This document shows positions 37,363-47,284 of a DNA stretch of 64,000 nucleotides, piece by piece (position 1 is the first letter of the stretch; every line of letters begins with the position of its first letter). This DNA comes from an uncultured Lachnospiraceae bacterium. Its GTDB lineage: Bacteria; Bacillota; Clostridia; Lachnospirales; Lachnospiraceae. Both the position numbers and the translations under genes were made by a program. The stretch covers positions 1 to 64,000 of the forward strand of contig CACZQN010000018.1 of assembly GCA_902783375.1 (NCBI GenBank). Reading direction: 5' to 3'. The notes below the pieces were generated by a model. The model made no database searches. It saw only the letters and a list, made by a program, of their open reading frames with translations, and was not told the DNA's origin.

Positions 37363-38816
37363 TGATGAAAACATTTATGGATGAGAATTTTCTGCTGCAG
37401 AACGAGACGGCCATCCGCCTCTATCATGAGACAGCAAAGGATCTGCCGATCCTGGATTTCCACAATCATCTGAATCCGAAGGAGATCGTAGACGATGTCT
37501 GCTATCAGAATCTGGCAGAGGTGTGGCTCGGCGGAGACCACTATAAGTGGCGGGCGATGCGTGCCCACGGCATCTCGGAGGAACTGATCACCGGCAGACT
37601 TTCCGTGAAGGAGAACGCCGGGAAAGAGAATCCGGATCCGGGATACGATCCGTACAAGGCTTTCCTTGCCTGGGCGGATACGGTGGAGCATGCGATCGGG
37701 AATCCGCTGTACCACTGGACCCATCTGGAACTGCAGCGCTACTTTGATATTCATATTCCGCTGTCGCTGAAGACGGCAGAGAAGATCTGGAATCTTGCAA
37801 ATGAGAAACTTCGGACACCGGCGTACTCGGCAAGGAATCTGCTGCGGATGCAGAAGGCAGAAGTTCTCTGCACGACCGATGATCCGGCAGATGATCTTCA
37901 TTACCATGAGATCATTGCCAAAGAGATCAAGGATTTCCGCGTACTGCCATCATTCCGGCCGGATAAGGCGATTGCCATCGATAAGCCGGATTATGCGGAC
38001 TATCTTCAGAGACTGGCAGAAGCGGCCGGAGAGGCTTCCGTGACGGGTGTTGCAGCATTGCTGCAGATCCTCGAGAAGCGGCTTGCTTTCTTCCTGGCGC
38101 ATGGGTGCCGTGTCAGCGACCACAGCATCGAACATGATTTCTTCACCGGCATCGATCTGGCTGCGGCAGAGAAGATCTTTGCTAAGAGAATCGGCGGTGA
38201 GACGCTGACGAAAGAGGAGATCGCCGGCTTCCAGGGCTTCCTGCTCACGGAACTCGGCAAATGCTATGCAGATGCGGGCATCGTGATGCAGCTGCACATC
38301 GGGGCACAGCGGAACAATGCCGGGAGATTCCTTCAGAAAGTCGGTGTGGATGCCGGATTTGACTCGCTTGCGGATTTCGCCTTTGCACCGCAGATCGCAG
38401 GTCTTCTGGATGCGATGGACCTCGAAGGGAAACTGCCGAGAGTGATCCTGTATTGCCTGAATCCGAAGGACCAGGATATGCTTGCTGCGATGGCAGGAAA
38501 CTACCAGAGCAACGAAGAGGGCATCCGCGGCAAGGTGCAGTCCGGTTCGGCCTGGTGGTTCTGCGATCACAAGACCGGTATGGAGCGGCAGCTGACCAGC
38601 CTTTCCGATGTCGGCCTTCTTTCGACCTTTGTCGGCATGCTGACAGACTCGAGAAGCTTCCTGTCCTTCCCGCGGCATGAGTATTTCCGCCGGATCCTCT
38701 GCAATAAGGTCGGTACCTGGGTGGAGAACGGAGAATATCCGGATGAGCCGGAATTCCTTGCCGGACTGATCCGGGATATCTGCTACCAGAACGCAAAAAC
38801 GTACTTCGGCTTTTAA
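37359..38816 (+). CDS. uxaC: Glucuronate isomerase
   Basis: A 485-residue isomerase that converts glucuronate to fructuronate (and galacturonate to tagaturonate). It begins with the typical FMDENFLLQNETAIRLYH, and DFHNHLNP and VLCTTDDPADDLHYH carry metal-binding histidines. The start overlaps uxuB; three successive ATG codons begin the frame, so the exact start is uncertain by two residues. The last base is 7 bases before the -35 box of the rpsT promoter, and no terminator was seen between them. Confidence 0.95.
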   Translation: MMMKTFMDENFLLQNETAIRLYHETAKDLPILDFHNHLNPKEIVDDVCYQNLAEVWLGGDHYKWRAMRAHGISEELITGRLSVKENAGKENPDPGYDPYKAFLAWADTVEHAIGNPLYHWTHLELQRYFDIHIPLSLKTAEKIWNLANEKLRTPAYSARNLLRMQKAEVLCTTDDPADDLHYHEIIAKEIKDFRVLPSFRPDKAIAIDKPDYADYLQRLAEAAGEASVTGVAALLQILEKRLAFFLAHGCRVSDHSIEHDFFTGIDLAAAEKIFAKRIGGETLTKEEIAGFQGFLLTELGKCYADAGIVMQLHIGAQRNNAGRFLQKVGVDAGFDSLADFAFAPQIAGLLDAMDLEGKLPRVILYCLNPKDQDMLAAMAGNYQSNEEGIRGKVQSGSAWWFCDHKTGMERQLTSLSDVGLLSTFVGMLTDSRSFLSFPRHEYFRRILCNKVGTWVENGEYPDEPEFLAGLIRDICYQNAKTYFGF

Positions 38817-38823
38817 AAAGTCC

Positions 38824-38852
38824 TTGACAATTAAAAACTGAAGTTGTAGACT
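38824..38852 (+). promoter_or_regulatory. rpsT promoter
   Basis: TTGACA (38824-38829) and TAGACT (38847-38852) with a 17-base spacer. The leader is about 80 bases long before the TTG start codon. Confidence 0.85.
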
Positions 38853-38936
38853 AACTAAGTGTGACTGTATGAGACGTCCGTGTCCGGATTCATATGGCCA
38901 TGAAACGAAAATCTCTGAAGATAGGAGGTGTGTAAA

Positions 38937-39200
38937 TTGGCTAATATCAAGTCTGCGAAGAAGAGAATTCGTGTTACCGAGAAGAAGACCCTTAGAAATC
39001 GTATGATCAAGTCCCAGGTGAAGACCGCTGTCAAGAAGGTAACTGCTGCCGTGGCTGCCGGCGAAGCAGAAGCTGCAAAGGCTAGTCTTGTTGCATGTGA
39101 GTCTATCATCATGAAGGCTGCTTCGAAGGGTGTTTACCATAAGAATACAGCTGCAAGAAAGGTTTCCCGTCTGGCTCAGGCAGTCAACAAGATGGCTTGA
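38937..39200 (+). CDS. rpsT: Ribosomal protein S20
   Basis: An 87-residue basic protein of the 30S subunit. The N terminus (M)[10 protein letters not shown] is that of S20. Translation starts at TTG (38937), with AGGAGG ending 8 bases upstream; the GTG at 38928 would add three residues and has no suitable site. E. coli rpsT also starts with UUG and its low efficiency is tied to autoregulation, so the same might hold here. Confidence 0.95.
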   Translation: MANIKSAKKRIRVTEKKTLRNRMIKSQVKTAVKKVTAAVAAGEAEAAKASLVACESIIMKAASKGVYHKNTAARKVSRLAQAVNKMA

Positions 39201-39290
39201 GCTCCGGTAGATCTGCAGGAGACATAGCGGAATGCTGAATTTCATTTTCTCTCACCGGAGATGAAGGACAGCGATTCCATGTTGCGTGAT

Positions 39291-39357
39291 AGCCCCTTTA
39301 TCCGCAGGAAGACTGAAGCATCTTTGCTTTGGCAGCCCGCCGGATCAGGGGCTTTTC
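39291..39357 (+). terminator. Likely terminator after rpsT
   Basis: AGCCCC (39291-39296) pairs with GGGGCT, and ATCCG with CGGAT inside it, followed by TTTTCG. The 39201-39401 gap also holds the pair CTCCGGT/ACCGGAG and a small hairpin (39366-39385, loop TTCG) immediately upstream of the GAGGGG site of the next gene. No gene is seen in the gap. Confidence 0.65.
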
Positions 39358-39401
39358 GTATCTGTCAGGGGAATTCGTTTCCCTGCGAGGGGTAGGACCG
39401 T

Positions 39402-41012
39402 ATGAACGAAAAAACAGGCATCCTGGATCGGAAATGGTACCTGTATCTGACGGAGTTTTTCTCCGGAATCTCCGTCATGGCTGTGGAACTGGGTGCCAGC
39501 AGACTGCTGGCTCCGTATTTTTCTTCCTCCCAGATTGTCTGGACGATCATCATCGGAACCATCATGATCGCCATGGCCCTGGGGAATGTGTATGGCGGAC
39601 GCAGTGCCGACAAGGATCCCAATCCGGACAAGCTGTACCGGAGAATCCTGATCGCTGCCGTATGGATTGCATTTATCCCGTTCATCGGGAAGTATATCAT
39701 TCTGGCCATCTCGGCAGTGATGATCTTTTCCGTGAACAGCAATTATCTGATCTGGGCTGCATTTGCTGCCTGTATGGTCATCTTTGTCTTTCCGCTGTTC
39801 CTGCTGGGGACGGTGACGCCTTCGCTTGCCCGCTATGCGACGGATAACCTCGATGATACCGGGAAAACCGTGGGGACGCTTGGTGCTTCCAACACGATCG
39901 GCAGCATCATCGGAACCTTTCTGCCGACCTTCGTGACGATTCCTGCTGTCGGAACGGCCATGACCTTCCTGATCTTTTCCGGCGCGTTGATTGTAATCGC
40001 TGCGATTTATTTTCTGTCGAAGAAAAGCGGGAAAAAGATGCTCGCCATCACCCTGGTTCTGTTTCTGATCACAGCGATCTTCGGGCATCGGTCCGACTTC
40101 GCATTCTGGGAATCGGATCTGGCCTTTGAGGGGGAATCGATCTACAACTATCTGCAGGTCCGGGAAGATGAGAACCGCGTGATCCTCTCAACCAATGTGC
40201 TGTTCGGCGTACAGTCGGTCTACCAGAAGCAGGGACTGACCGGAATGTATTATGACTATGCGATGGCCGCACCCTATATGGCGGGCGTCAGAGAGCGGGA
40301 GGATACGGATGTCCTTATTCTCGGGATGGGAAGCGGAACCTATGCCACCCAGTGCAGCCGGTACTTTGACGGAATGCATGTGGAAGGGGTGGAGATCGAC
40401 GAGAAGATCACCGATCTGGCGCACCAGTATTTCTACCTTCCGGAGAGTGTGCCGGTAGCGACCTATGACGGCCGCGCCTATCTGGCTGCCGTCGACCGGA
40501 AATACGACGTCATCATGGTGGATGCCTATCAGGATATCACGATTCCGTTTCAGATGTCCTCCGTGGAATTCTTTTCCCTGGTCCGGGACCATCTGAAGGA
40601 TGACGGCGTGATGGTTGTCAACATGAACATGCGGGGAGAAGAAGAGGGGAATATCAACCAGTATCTGCAGGATACCATCTCCGCTGTCTTTTCCGAGGTG
40701 TATACCATCGATGTCCCGGGCAATACGAACCGGGAACTGTTTGCATCGAATCACAGCGGAATTCTCGACCGGATGGAGCAGAACCTGGCACTGGAAGGAG
40801 AAACGGCAGATCCGGTTCTGTCACAGATGATGTACGGCGTTCTTGAAAACCTCGACCGGTACGAAGCAGGAAGCTATCTGTTTACGGATGATCAGGCACC
40901 GGTGGAACTGCTTGGCATGAAAGTCATCGATAAGCTGATCGATGCGGAAGTGACCTACTACAGGGAAATCTATGAATCCGAGGGGATCTCCGGTCTCCTG
41001 AATGCCTTCTGA
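39402..41012 (+). CDS. Membrane-fused spermidine-synthase-like protein
   Basis: A 536-residue protein. About seven hydrophobic segments (20-230) are followed by a spermidine/putrescine aminopropyltransferase-like domain. The SAM-type nucleotide motif ILGMGSGTYATQ and the acidic GVEIDEKI and VDAYQD segments are visible. The last replaces the DSTD-type motif found in true spermidine synthases, so the acceptor may differ. No speD is in the window. The N-terminal part resembles the MFS-type half seen in fused SpeE proteins. A GAGGGG site precedes the start. Role uncertain. Confidence 0.8.
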   Translation: MNEKTGILDRKWYLYLTEFFSGISVMAVELGASRLLAPYFSSSQIVWTIIIGTIMIAMALGNVYGGRSADKDPNPDKLYRRILIAAVWIAFIPFIGKYIILAISAVMIFSVNSNYLIWAAFAACMVIFVFPLFLLGTVTPSLARYATDNLDDTGKTVGTLGASNTIGSIIGTFLPTFVTIPAVGTAMTFLIFSGALIVIAAIYFLSKKSGKKMLAITLVLFLITAIFGHRSDFAFWESDLAFEGESIYNYLQVREDENRVILSTNVLFGVQSVYQKQGLTGMYYDYAMAAPYMAGVREREDTDVLILGMGSGTYATQCSRYFDGMHVEGVEIDEKITDLAHQYFYLPESVPVATYDGRAYLAAVDRKYDVIMVDAYQDITIPFQMSSVEFFSLVRDHLKDDGVMVVNMNMRGEEEGNINQYLQDTISAVFSEVYTIDVPGNTNRELFASNHSGILDRMEQNLALEGETADPVLSQMMYGVLENLDRYEAGSYLFTDDQAPVELLGMKVIDKLIDAEVTYYREIYESEGISGLLNAF

Positions 41013-41027
41013 TAAAGGAGTAATCTG

Positions 41028-42836
41028 ATGGATCAGAGTAAAATCCGCAACTTTTGTATTATTGCGCACATTGATCACGGCAAATCCACACTTGCGGACC
41101 GGATCATCGAGATGACCGGGACCCTCACCAAGCGGGAGATGCAGGACCAGGTGCTTGACAATATGGATCTGGAGCGGGAACGTGGGATCACCATCCGTTC
41201 CCAGGCTGTCCGTGCGATCTACAAGGCAAAGGACGGTGAGGAATATCAGTTCAATCTGATCGATACCCCGGGGCATGTCGATTTCAATTATGAAGTATCC
41301 AGAAGTCTTGCCGCCTGCGAAGGAGCAGTCCTGGTCGTGGATGCCTCCCAGGGTGTCGAGGCGCAGACACTTGCAAATGTGTATCTGGCGCTGGAACATG
41401 ATCTGACCATCGTTCCGGTCATCAACAAGATCGATCTGCCGAGCGCAGATCCGGAGCGTGCGAAGAATGAGATCGAGGATGTCATCGGAATCGAGGCCAT
41501 GGATGCGCCGATGATTTCCGCAAAGAACGGCATCAACATCGAAGATGTCCTGGAAGCGATTGTCGAGAAAATTCCTGCACCGGGCGGGAAGCGAGAAGAG
41601 CCGCTGAAGGCCCTGATCTTCAATTCACTCTATGATGCCTATAAAGGCGTCATCATCTTTGTCCGCATGATGGACGGCGTCGTCCACAAGGGAACGAAGA
41701 TCCGGATGATGGCCACGGGTGCGGAGGAAGAAGTCGTGGAGGTCGGTACCTTCGGTGCCGGACAGTTTATTCCCTGCGAGGAACTTTCGGCCGGCATGGT
41801 CGGCTATATTACCGCAAGCCTGAAAGATCTCCGCGAGACCCGTGTCGGAGATACCGTCACGGATGCGGAATCGCCGTGCAGCGAAGCGCTGCCGGGCTAT
41901 AAAAAGGTCCTGCCGATGGTGTACTGCGGTCTCTATCCGGCGGATGGTGCCAAGTACGAAGATCTTCGGGAGGCACTGGAGAAGCTGCAGCTGAACGATG
42001 CGGCCCTTCAGTTTGAACCGGAAACGTCCGTCGCACTGGGATTCGGTTTCCGCTGCGGCTTCCTTGGCCTGCTGCACCTGGATGTGGTGCAGGAGCGGCT
42101 GGAACGTGATTATATGCTGGATCTGGTCGCAACGGCACCGAGCGTTGTCTACCGCGTCTACAAGACGGACGGGACGATGCTGGAGATCACCAATCCGTCC
42201 AATCTCCCGGATCCTGCGGAGATTGACTATATGGAAGAGCCGATGGTATCAGCGGAGATCATGGTCACGACCGAATTTGTCGGATCCATTATGAAGCTCT
42301 GCCAGGACCGCCGCGGTGTCTACAAGGGCATGGAATATATGGAAGAGACCCGGGCGATCCTCCGGTATGATCTTCCGCTTGCAGAGATCATCTACGATTT
42401 CTTCGATGCCCTGAAGTCCCGCTCCAGAGGCTATGCTTCCTTTGACTATGAATTCAAAGGCTATGAGCGCGCCGAACTGGTGAAACTGGATATTCTGATC
42501 AACCATGAATCCGTGGATGCGCTGTCCTTCATCATTTTCAAGGAAGGGGCTTATGAGCGTGCACGGAAGATGTGCGAGAAGCTGAAGGCGGAGATTCCGC
42601 GTCAGCTGTTTGAAGTCCCGATCCAGGCGGCGATCGGAAGCAAGGTCATTGCAAGAGAGACCATCAAGGCGCTGCGCAAGGATGTCCTTGCCAAGTGCTA
42701 TGGCGGTGATATCACCAGAAAGAAGAAGCTGCTGGAGAAGCAGAAAGAAGGAAAGAAGCGGATGCGTGAAGTGGGCTCTGTCCAGATTCCGCAGAAAGCA
42801 TTCATGAGTGTCCTGAAACTGGACAGCGAAGATTAA
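41028..42836 (+). CDS. lepA: Elongation factor 4
   Basis: A 602-residue GTPase that acts on stalled or mispaired ribosomes by back-translocation. G1 AHIDHGKST, the G2-region RGITIRSQ, G3 DTPGH and G4 NKID are at the N terminus. The LepA-specific C-terminal domain ends with [24 protein letters not shown] precedes the start. It is followed by hemW, a very common bacterial pair. Confidence 0.98.
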   Translation: MDQSKIRNFCIIAHIDHGKSTLADRIIEMTGTLTKREMQDQVLDNMDLERERGITIRSQAVRAIYKAKDGEEYQFNLIDTPGHVDFNYEVSRSLAACEGAVLVVDASQGVEAQTLANVYLALEHDLTIVPVINKIDLPSADPERAKNEIEDVIGIEAMDAPMISAKNGINIEDVLEAIVEKIPAPGGKREEPLKALIFNSLYDAYKGVIIFVRMMDGVVHKGTKIRMMATGAEEEVVEVGTFGAGQFIPCEELSAGMVGYITASLKDLRETRVGDTVTDAESPCSEALPGYKKVLPMVYCGLYPADGAKYEDLREALEKLQLNDAALQFEPETSVALGFGFRCGFLGLLHLDVVQERLERDYMLDLVATAPSVVYRVYKTDGTMLEITNPSNLPDPAEIDYMEEPMVSAEIMVTTEFVGSIMKLCQDRRGVYKGMEYMEETRAILRYDLPLAEIIYDFFDALKSRSRGYASFDYEFKGYERAELVKLDILINHESVDALSFIIFKEGAYERARKMCEKLKAEIPRQLFEVPIQAAIGSKVIARETIKALRKDVLAKCYGGDITRKKKLLEKQKEGKKRMREVGSVQIPQKAFMSVLKLDSED

Positions 42837-42849
42837 AGGAACAGCTGGA

Positions 42850-44049
42850 ATGGGTATGGAAACGGGTCTGTATATACATCTGCCTTTCTGTGTCAGAAAG
42901 TGCAGCTACTGCGATTTCCTGTCTTTTCCGGCATCCGAAGATGTGCGGCAGTCTTATCTGCAGGTCCTCATGAAGGAACTGTCTGCCCATGCAGCGGAGC
43001 ATCCGGACACGGTTCTCCGTACGGTCTATGTGGGCGGAGGGACGCCGTCTCTGATGCGCCCGGCTGCCATGGACATGCTGTTCGGGCATATCCGGGAGAC
43101 ATTCCGGCCGGTCAGTTCCTGGGATCAGATCGAAATCACCATGGAAGTGAATCCCGGAACGGTGGACCGGGACAAGTTTGCGGCCATGAAGCGCGCCGGT
43201 GTGAACCGGCTCTCCATCGGCGTACAGTCGGCGGATGACGAAGAACTGCGAAGACTGGGGCGGATCCATACCTTCCGTGAGGCGGAAGAGGCTTTTTATG
43301 CCGCCAGAGAGGCTGGTTTTGACAATATCAGCCTTGATCTGATGTCCGGTATCCCCGGACAGAGTGAAGAAAGCTTCCGGGAGAGTGTCCGGAAGATCCT
43401 GGCACTCCGGCCGGAGCATCTTTCCGTCTACAGCCTGATCTTGGAACCCGGAACACCATTCTACCGGATGTATGTGGCAGGAGAAGATTCCTTCGGCAAT
43501 CCTGTCCTGACCGAGAAGGGAAAACAGGAACTGCCGGACGAAGAACTGGACCGTGCACTCTATCTGCTGACCGGCGAGATGCTCGCGGATGCAGGCTATC
43601 ACCGGTACGAGATCTCAAATTATGCACTTCCCGGAAAGGAATCGGTGCACAATTCGTCCTACTGGAGACGGATTCCCTACATCGGCGCGGGTCTCGGCGC
43701 ATCCGGATTTCTGCAGGATGTACGCTGGCGGAATACCGACAGCTTGCAGGATTACCTGTCCTGGGACGGCATGCATACCGGTGATCTGCAGATGGAGCAA
43801 CAGCAGCTTGACCGGAAGGATGCGATGGAAGAGATGCTGTTCCTCGGCCTCCGCATGGCGGATGGCGTCGCAAAGGATGATTTCAGGCGATGCTTCGGGG
43901 AGGATCTTTCCGGTATCTACGGAGATGTCATCCGGAAGCATATCGAGGAAGGGCTTCTTTTGGATGACGGAGATCGGATCTTCCTGACGGAACGGGGGAT
44001 GGATCTCGCCAACTATGTTTTATCTGATTTTATAATAGATGAAGATTGA
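42850..44049 (+). CDS. hemW: Heme chaperone HemW (radical SAM)
   Basis: A 399-residue radical-SAM protein. The cluster motif is C14-x3-C18-x2-C21 followed by D-F, that is CxxxCxxCxF. This distinguishes HemW from coproporphyrinogen oxidase HemN, which has a fourth cysteine. GGGTPSLM and the C-terminal HemW extension follow. HemW delivers heme or acts in its trafficking; no heme synthesis gene is near. It follows lepA by 13 bases. Confidence 0.92.
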   Translation: MGMETGLYIHLPFCVRKCSYCDFLSFPASEDVRQSYLQVLMKELSAHAAEHPDTVLRTVYVGGGTPSLMRPAAMDMLFGHIRETFRPVSSWDQIEITMEVNPGTVDRDKFAAMKRAGVNRLSIGVQSADDEELRRLGRIHTFREAEEAFYAAREAGFDNISLDLMSGIPGQSEESFRESVRKILALRPEHLSVYSLILEPGTPFYRMYVAGEDSFGNPVLTEKGKQELPDEELDRALYLLTGEMLADAGYHRYEISNYALPGKESVHNSSYWRRIPYIGAGLGASGFLQDVRWRNTDSLQDYLSWDGMHTGDLQMEQQQLDRKDAMEEMLFLGLRMADGVAKDDFRRCFGEDLSGIYGDVIRKHIEEGLLLDDGDRIFLTERGMDLANYVLSDFIIDED

Positions 44050-44064
44050 TAAGAGGTTACAGCT

Positions 44065-44646
44065 ATGAATCTATCGGAGATTATCCTGATCTGTGCAGGA
44101 TTATCACTGGATGTATTCGCCGTACTGGTCTGCCGCGGCGCTCTGATTTCCTGCGTGGAGAAAAAACGGATGGGCATCTATTGCCTGATTTTCGGCGTTG
44201 CGCAGGTCTGTCTGCTTGTGCTTGGCAATCTGGTGACCTGGATCCCGTTTGTCGCAGCATTCTCCGGAAGAATCGAGATCTTCTGGAAGACCATCTCCTC
44301 GGCAATCTTTGCCCTGATCGGCGTCTATCTGCTGTCGAAGGCTATTGCCGGAAAACCGTTCTTTGAATCCAGGGATGACAGCATCCAGATTCTGTCCCTG
44401 ATCGTTCTGGCACTCCTGACCGGTCTTGACGCGTTCTTTGCCGGCATTGGCTTTGCGATTCTTGACACCAGCCTGCAGACGGAGATGATCGCCATGCTGA
44501 TCATCACGCTGTGTGCCGTGATCACCGGGGTCTATACCGGTTACCGGCTCGGTTCCGAGCAGCGGACCAAGGCCTATGCCATCGGCGGCATTCTGCTCGT
44601 CATTGCTGCAGTGGAAAGTTTCCTTCGCTTTCGCGGGATGATCTGA
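44065..44646 (+). CDS. MntP-like (DUF204) membrane exporter, second copy
   Basis: A 193-residue protein with about six membrane helices. GLSLDVFAVLVCRGAL (D16) and LTGLDAFFAGIGFAI (D122) echo the duplicated aspartate motifs of MntP, though more weakly than in the fusion at 32574-33962. It has no solute-binding domain. The gene starts 15 bases after hemW and ends 15 bases before a TetR regulator. No riboswitch precedes it. Confidence 0.7.
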   Translation: MNLSEIILICAGLSLDVFAVLVCRGALISCVEKKRMGIYCLIFGVAQVCLLVLGNLVTWIPFVAAFSGRIEIFWKTISSAIFALIGVYLLSKAIAGKPFFESRDDSIQILSLIVLALLTGLDAFFAGIGFAILDTSLQTEMIAMLIITLCAVITGVYTGYRLGSEQRTKAYAIGGILLVIAAVESFLRFRGMI

Positions 44647-44661
44647 AAGGGAAGGTGAACG

Positions 44662-45222
44662 ATGGAAAAGAGAGAATTAACGAAAGCGCTTCTGGCCGAG
44701 AGCTTCCGCGATCTTGTCCAGGAAAAACCTTTCGACAAAATTACAGTCCGGATGATTACGGACAGCGCCGGCGTGATCCGTCCGACCTTCTATCACTATT
44801 TTCAGGATAAATACGAGGTCATCGAATGGCTCTTTGAGGAGCAGGTCGCGAAACCGGTCCGCGAGATGGTGGAAGACGGGAAGTTCGGCAAGGCCGCCAT
44901 GGAGCTGTTCACAAAGATCGGCGAGGACCGGAAATACTACCGGAAGATTCTGGATATCACGGGACAGAACAGCTTTGTGGAAGTCCTCAACGAGAAGGTC
45001 TATGAGATCCTGTATGCCTACATCCATGCGCACAGGAACCAGTCGATCCGGCTTCCTGCCGGCCTGAATGATGCGCTGATCACCAAGTACTATACGCTGA
45101 TCACCGTGGAGATCATCATCGAGTGGATCCGGAGCGATGAGGAGAATGCCAATGTGGCGGAACTGCTGGAAGCTTACAGTTTCCTGCTCCGGCACTCGAT
45201 CGACTCGATTGTCGACCTGTAA
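44662..45222 (+). CDS. TetR/DhaS-type transcriptional regulator
   Basis: A 186-residue regulator. The N-terminal helix-turn-helix is clear: KITVRMITDSAGVIRPTFYHYF. The long C-terminal ligand domain resembles the DhaS/TetR_C_8 class. A GGAAGG site precedes it. Its position right after the MntP-like gene suggests that it controls that gene or itself, possibly in response to a small molecule or metal; this is inference. Confidence 0.85.
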   Translation: MEKRELTKALLAESFRDLVQEKPFDKITVRMITDSAGVIRPTFYHYFQDKYEVIEWLFEEQVAKPVREMVEDGKFGKAAMELFTKIGEDRKYYRKILDITGQNSFVEVLNEKVYEILYAYIHAHRNQSIRLPAGLNDALITKYYTLITVEIIIEWIRSDEENANVAELLEAYSFLLRHSIDSIVDL

Positions 45223-45272
45223 GTGACGGACCGTGAACCGGAACAAGACGTGTCCGGACAGGAATTAGGGGA

Positions 45273-45301
45273 TTGACAACTGGCCTTTTTCGTAATATTA
45301 T
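45273..45301 (+). promoter_or_regulatory. rpsU promoter
   Basis: TTGACA (45273-45278) and TATTAT (45296-45301) with a 17-base spacer, about 55 bases before the start codon. Confidence 0.85.
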
Positions 45302-45355
45302 ATAAGATGTGCTATGAAAATAGCCCATCCGAAAGCGGAGGGGAGGTGTTATTCA

Positions 45356-45532
45356 ATGTCTACAGTTATTGTTAAGGAAAACGAGAGCCTTGACAGTGCT
45401 CTGCGCCGGTTTAAGAGAAACTGTGCGAAGGCGGGTATTCAGCAGGAGATCCGCAAGAGAGAGCATTATGAGAAGCCGTCTGTCAGACGTAAGAAAAAGT
45501 CTGAGGCTGCTAGAAAGCGGAAGTATAAGTAA
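45356..45532 (+). CDS. rpsU: Ribosomal protein S21
   Basis: A 58-residue basic protein of the small subunit, starting [19 protein letters not shown] and ending in a Lys/Arg tail. GGGGAGG precedes the ATG. It has its own promoter and a strong terminator, so it forms a one-gene unit upstream of phoH-ybeY. Confidence 0.97.
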   Translation: MSTVIVKENESLDSALRRFKRNCAKAGIQQEIRKREHYEKPSVRRKKKSEAARKRKYK

Positions 45533-45544
45533 GAAAAAGATAAG

Positions 45545-45572
45545 AGGCTGCTCCGGCAGCCTTTTTCTTTTT
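45545..45572 (+). terminator. Terminator after rpsU
   Basis: AGGCTGC (45545-45551) pairs with GCAGCCT (45556-45562) around TCCG and runs into TTTTTCTTTTTT. Confidence 0.92.
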
Positions 45573-45615
45573 TATGTGAAAGGTGAAAAAAACTCTTCCT
45601 TGAAGTGCTTACTTA

Positions 45616-45624
45616 TGTTATAAT
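45616..45624 (+). promoter_or_regulatory. Extended -10 promoter for phoH-ybeY
   Basis: TGT followed by TATAAT (45619-45624) is a perfect extended -10 box. No -35 box matches well 17 bases upstream (TTCCTT), which is usual for extended -10 promoters. Confidence 0.6.
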
Positions 45625-45683
45625 GATCCAGATAAAGATGTAACGAAACCAGGACGGCGTTCTTGTTTACATGGAGGATGAAT

Positions 45684-46760
45684 TTGGCAGGAATAACGGA
45701 AATGACGGTATCCATTCCGTCAGGGCACGCAACCAATATTTTCGGCCCCTTCGACCGGCATCTGAAGAAGATCGAGTCGGCCTTTGACATCTCGCTGATT
45801 GCCAGGGACGGCAGCACCCGGATTGTCGGGACAGAGAAGGGGATCAATCAGGCGAATCATCTGCTGACCCAGCTGATCGCTCTTTCGGAAAAAGGCGTGA
45901 CAATCGATGATCAGAAGATCGATTATGCGATCTCGCTGGCAAAGGATGCTGCGGACCAGGTTCCGAATGAATCAGCAGAACCACCATCTGCACCACTCGT
46001 GGAGATGGACCGGCAGGTCATCGCCCACACCGCCACGGGAAAGCCGATCAAGCCGAAGACGCTTGGACAGCAGGCTTATGTGCGGAATATCAGGGACAAG
46101 ATGATCGTGTTCGGCATCGGACCGGCCGGAACCGGAAAGACCTACCTGGCGATGGCGATGGCGATCCAGGCCTTTAAGGAGAACCAGGTGGAGCGGATCA
46201 TCCTGACCAGACCGGCGATCGAAGCAGGTGAAAAGCTGGGCTTCCTTCCCGGCGATCTGCAGAGCAAGGTCGATCCGTATCTGCGTCCCCTTTATGATGC
46301 ACTGAACCAGATCATGGGGGCTGAGACCTATCATAATAATGCGGAAAAGGGATTGATTGAGGTGGCACCGCTCGCCTATATGCGCGGCCGGACCCTTGAC
46401 AATGCATTTATCATCCTGGACGAGGCGCAGAATACCACGCCGGCGCAGATGAAGATGTTCCTGACCAGAATCGGCTTTGGTTCCAAGGTGGTGATCACCG
46501 GAGATCTGACCCAGAAGGACCTGCCGGGCGACACCATGTCCGGTCTGGATGAAGCCCTGAAGGTGCTGAAGGGAATTGATGATATCGGATTCTCGGAGCT
46601 GACCAGCCGCGATGTCGTCAGACACCCGCTGGTCCAGAAGATCGTCATGGCTTATGACGCATACGACAAGAAAGAAGCCGCTGCAGCCGCAAGAAGGAAG
46701 GACAGAGCAGCCTATCTGCGGGAAGAACGGCGGGATCAGAAGAGGAACCAGCGGAAATGA
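45684..46760 (+). CDS. phoH: PhoH family ATPase
   Basis: A PhoH-like protein of about 358 residues, with a KH-like N-terminal region and a P-loop ATPase domain: GPAGTGKTYLAMAMA, then FIILDEAQNTTPAQMKMFLTR (DEAQ box). The TTG at 45684 is 6 bases from GGAGG and is preferred; the ATG at 45678 overlaps that site. Partner of YbeY in RNA maturation and quality control in many bacteria. It overlaps ybeY by 4 bases. Confidence 0.93.
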   Translation: MAGITEMTVSIPSGHATNIFGPFDRHLKKIESAFDISLIARDGSTRIVGTEKGINQANHLLTQLIALSEKGVTIDDQKIDYAISLAKDAADQVPNESAEPPSAPLVEMDRQVIAHTATGKPIKPKTLGQQAYVRNIRDKMIVFGIGPAGTGKTYLAMAMAIQAFKENQVERIILTRPAIEAGEKLGFLPGDLQSKVDPYLRPLYDALNQIMGAETYHNNAEKGLIEVAPLAYMRGRTLDNAFIILDEAQNTTPAQMKMFLTRIGFGSKVVITGDLTQKDLPGDTMSGLDEALKVLKGIDDIGFSELTSRDVVRHPLVQKIVMAYDAYDKKEAAAAARRKDRAAYLREERRDQKRNQRK

Positions 46761-47266
46761 CGATACAGATTGAACATGAAAAAGAAGCGGAATTTGCATT
46801 CGATACCGACGCGCTGATCCGGGATGTGGTCATCGCAGCACTGGATTACGAGGAATGTCCCTACGAAGCAGAGGTGAATGTGGTCCTGACCGGCGACGAA
46901 GAGATCCAGGAGATCAACAGCAGCATGCGCGGCATCGACCGGCCGACCGACGTCCTTTCCTTTCCGATGGTCGAGTATCCGGAGCCGTCTGATTACTCCT
47001 ATGCGGAGGAATATGCTTCGGACTGTTTCCACCCGGAGAGCGGAGAACTGCTGCTCGGTGATATGATGATTTCCGTCGACAAGGTCAGGGAACAGGCGGC
47101 AGCCTACGGCCACAGCGAGAAGCGGGAACTGGCCTTTCTCGTTGCCCACAGCATGCTGCATCTGCTCGGGTACGACCATATGGAAGATGATGAACGTCTG
47201 ATCATGGAGAAAAAGCAGAACGAAATCCTGGAAAAACTGGGAATTACGCGGGATATCACAGATTAA
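46757..47266 (+). CDS. ybeY: Endoribonuclease YbeY
   Basis: A 169-residue zinc endoribonuclease for 16S rRNA 3' maturation and ribosome quality control. The metal site HSMLHLLGYDH carries three histidines near residues 135-145. It starts within the end of phoH (ATGA overlap), the usual phoH-ybeY order. Confidence 0.95.
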   Translation: MTIQIEHEKEAEFAFDTDALIRDVVIAALDYEECPYEAEVNVVLTGDEEIQEINSSMRGIDRPTDVLSFPMVEYPEPSDYSYAEEYASDCFHPESGELLLGDMMISVDKVREQAAAYGHSEKRELAFLVAHSMLHLLGYDHMEDDERLIMEKKQNEILEKLGITRDITD

Positions 47267-47284
47267 GAGGAGTGTATCAGAAAC

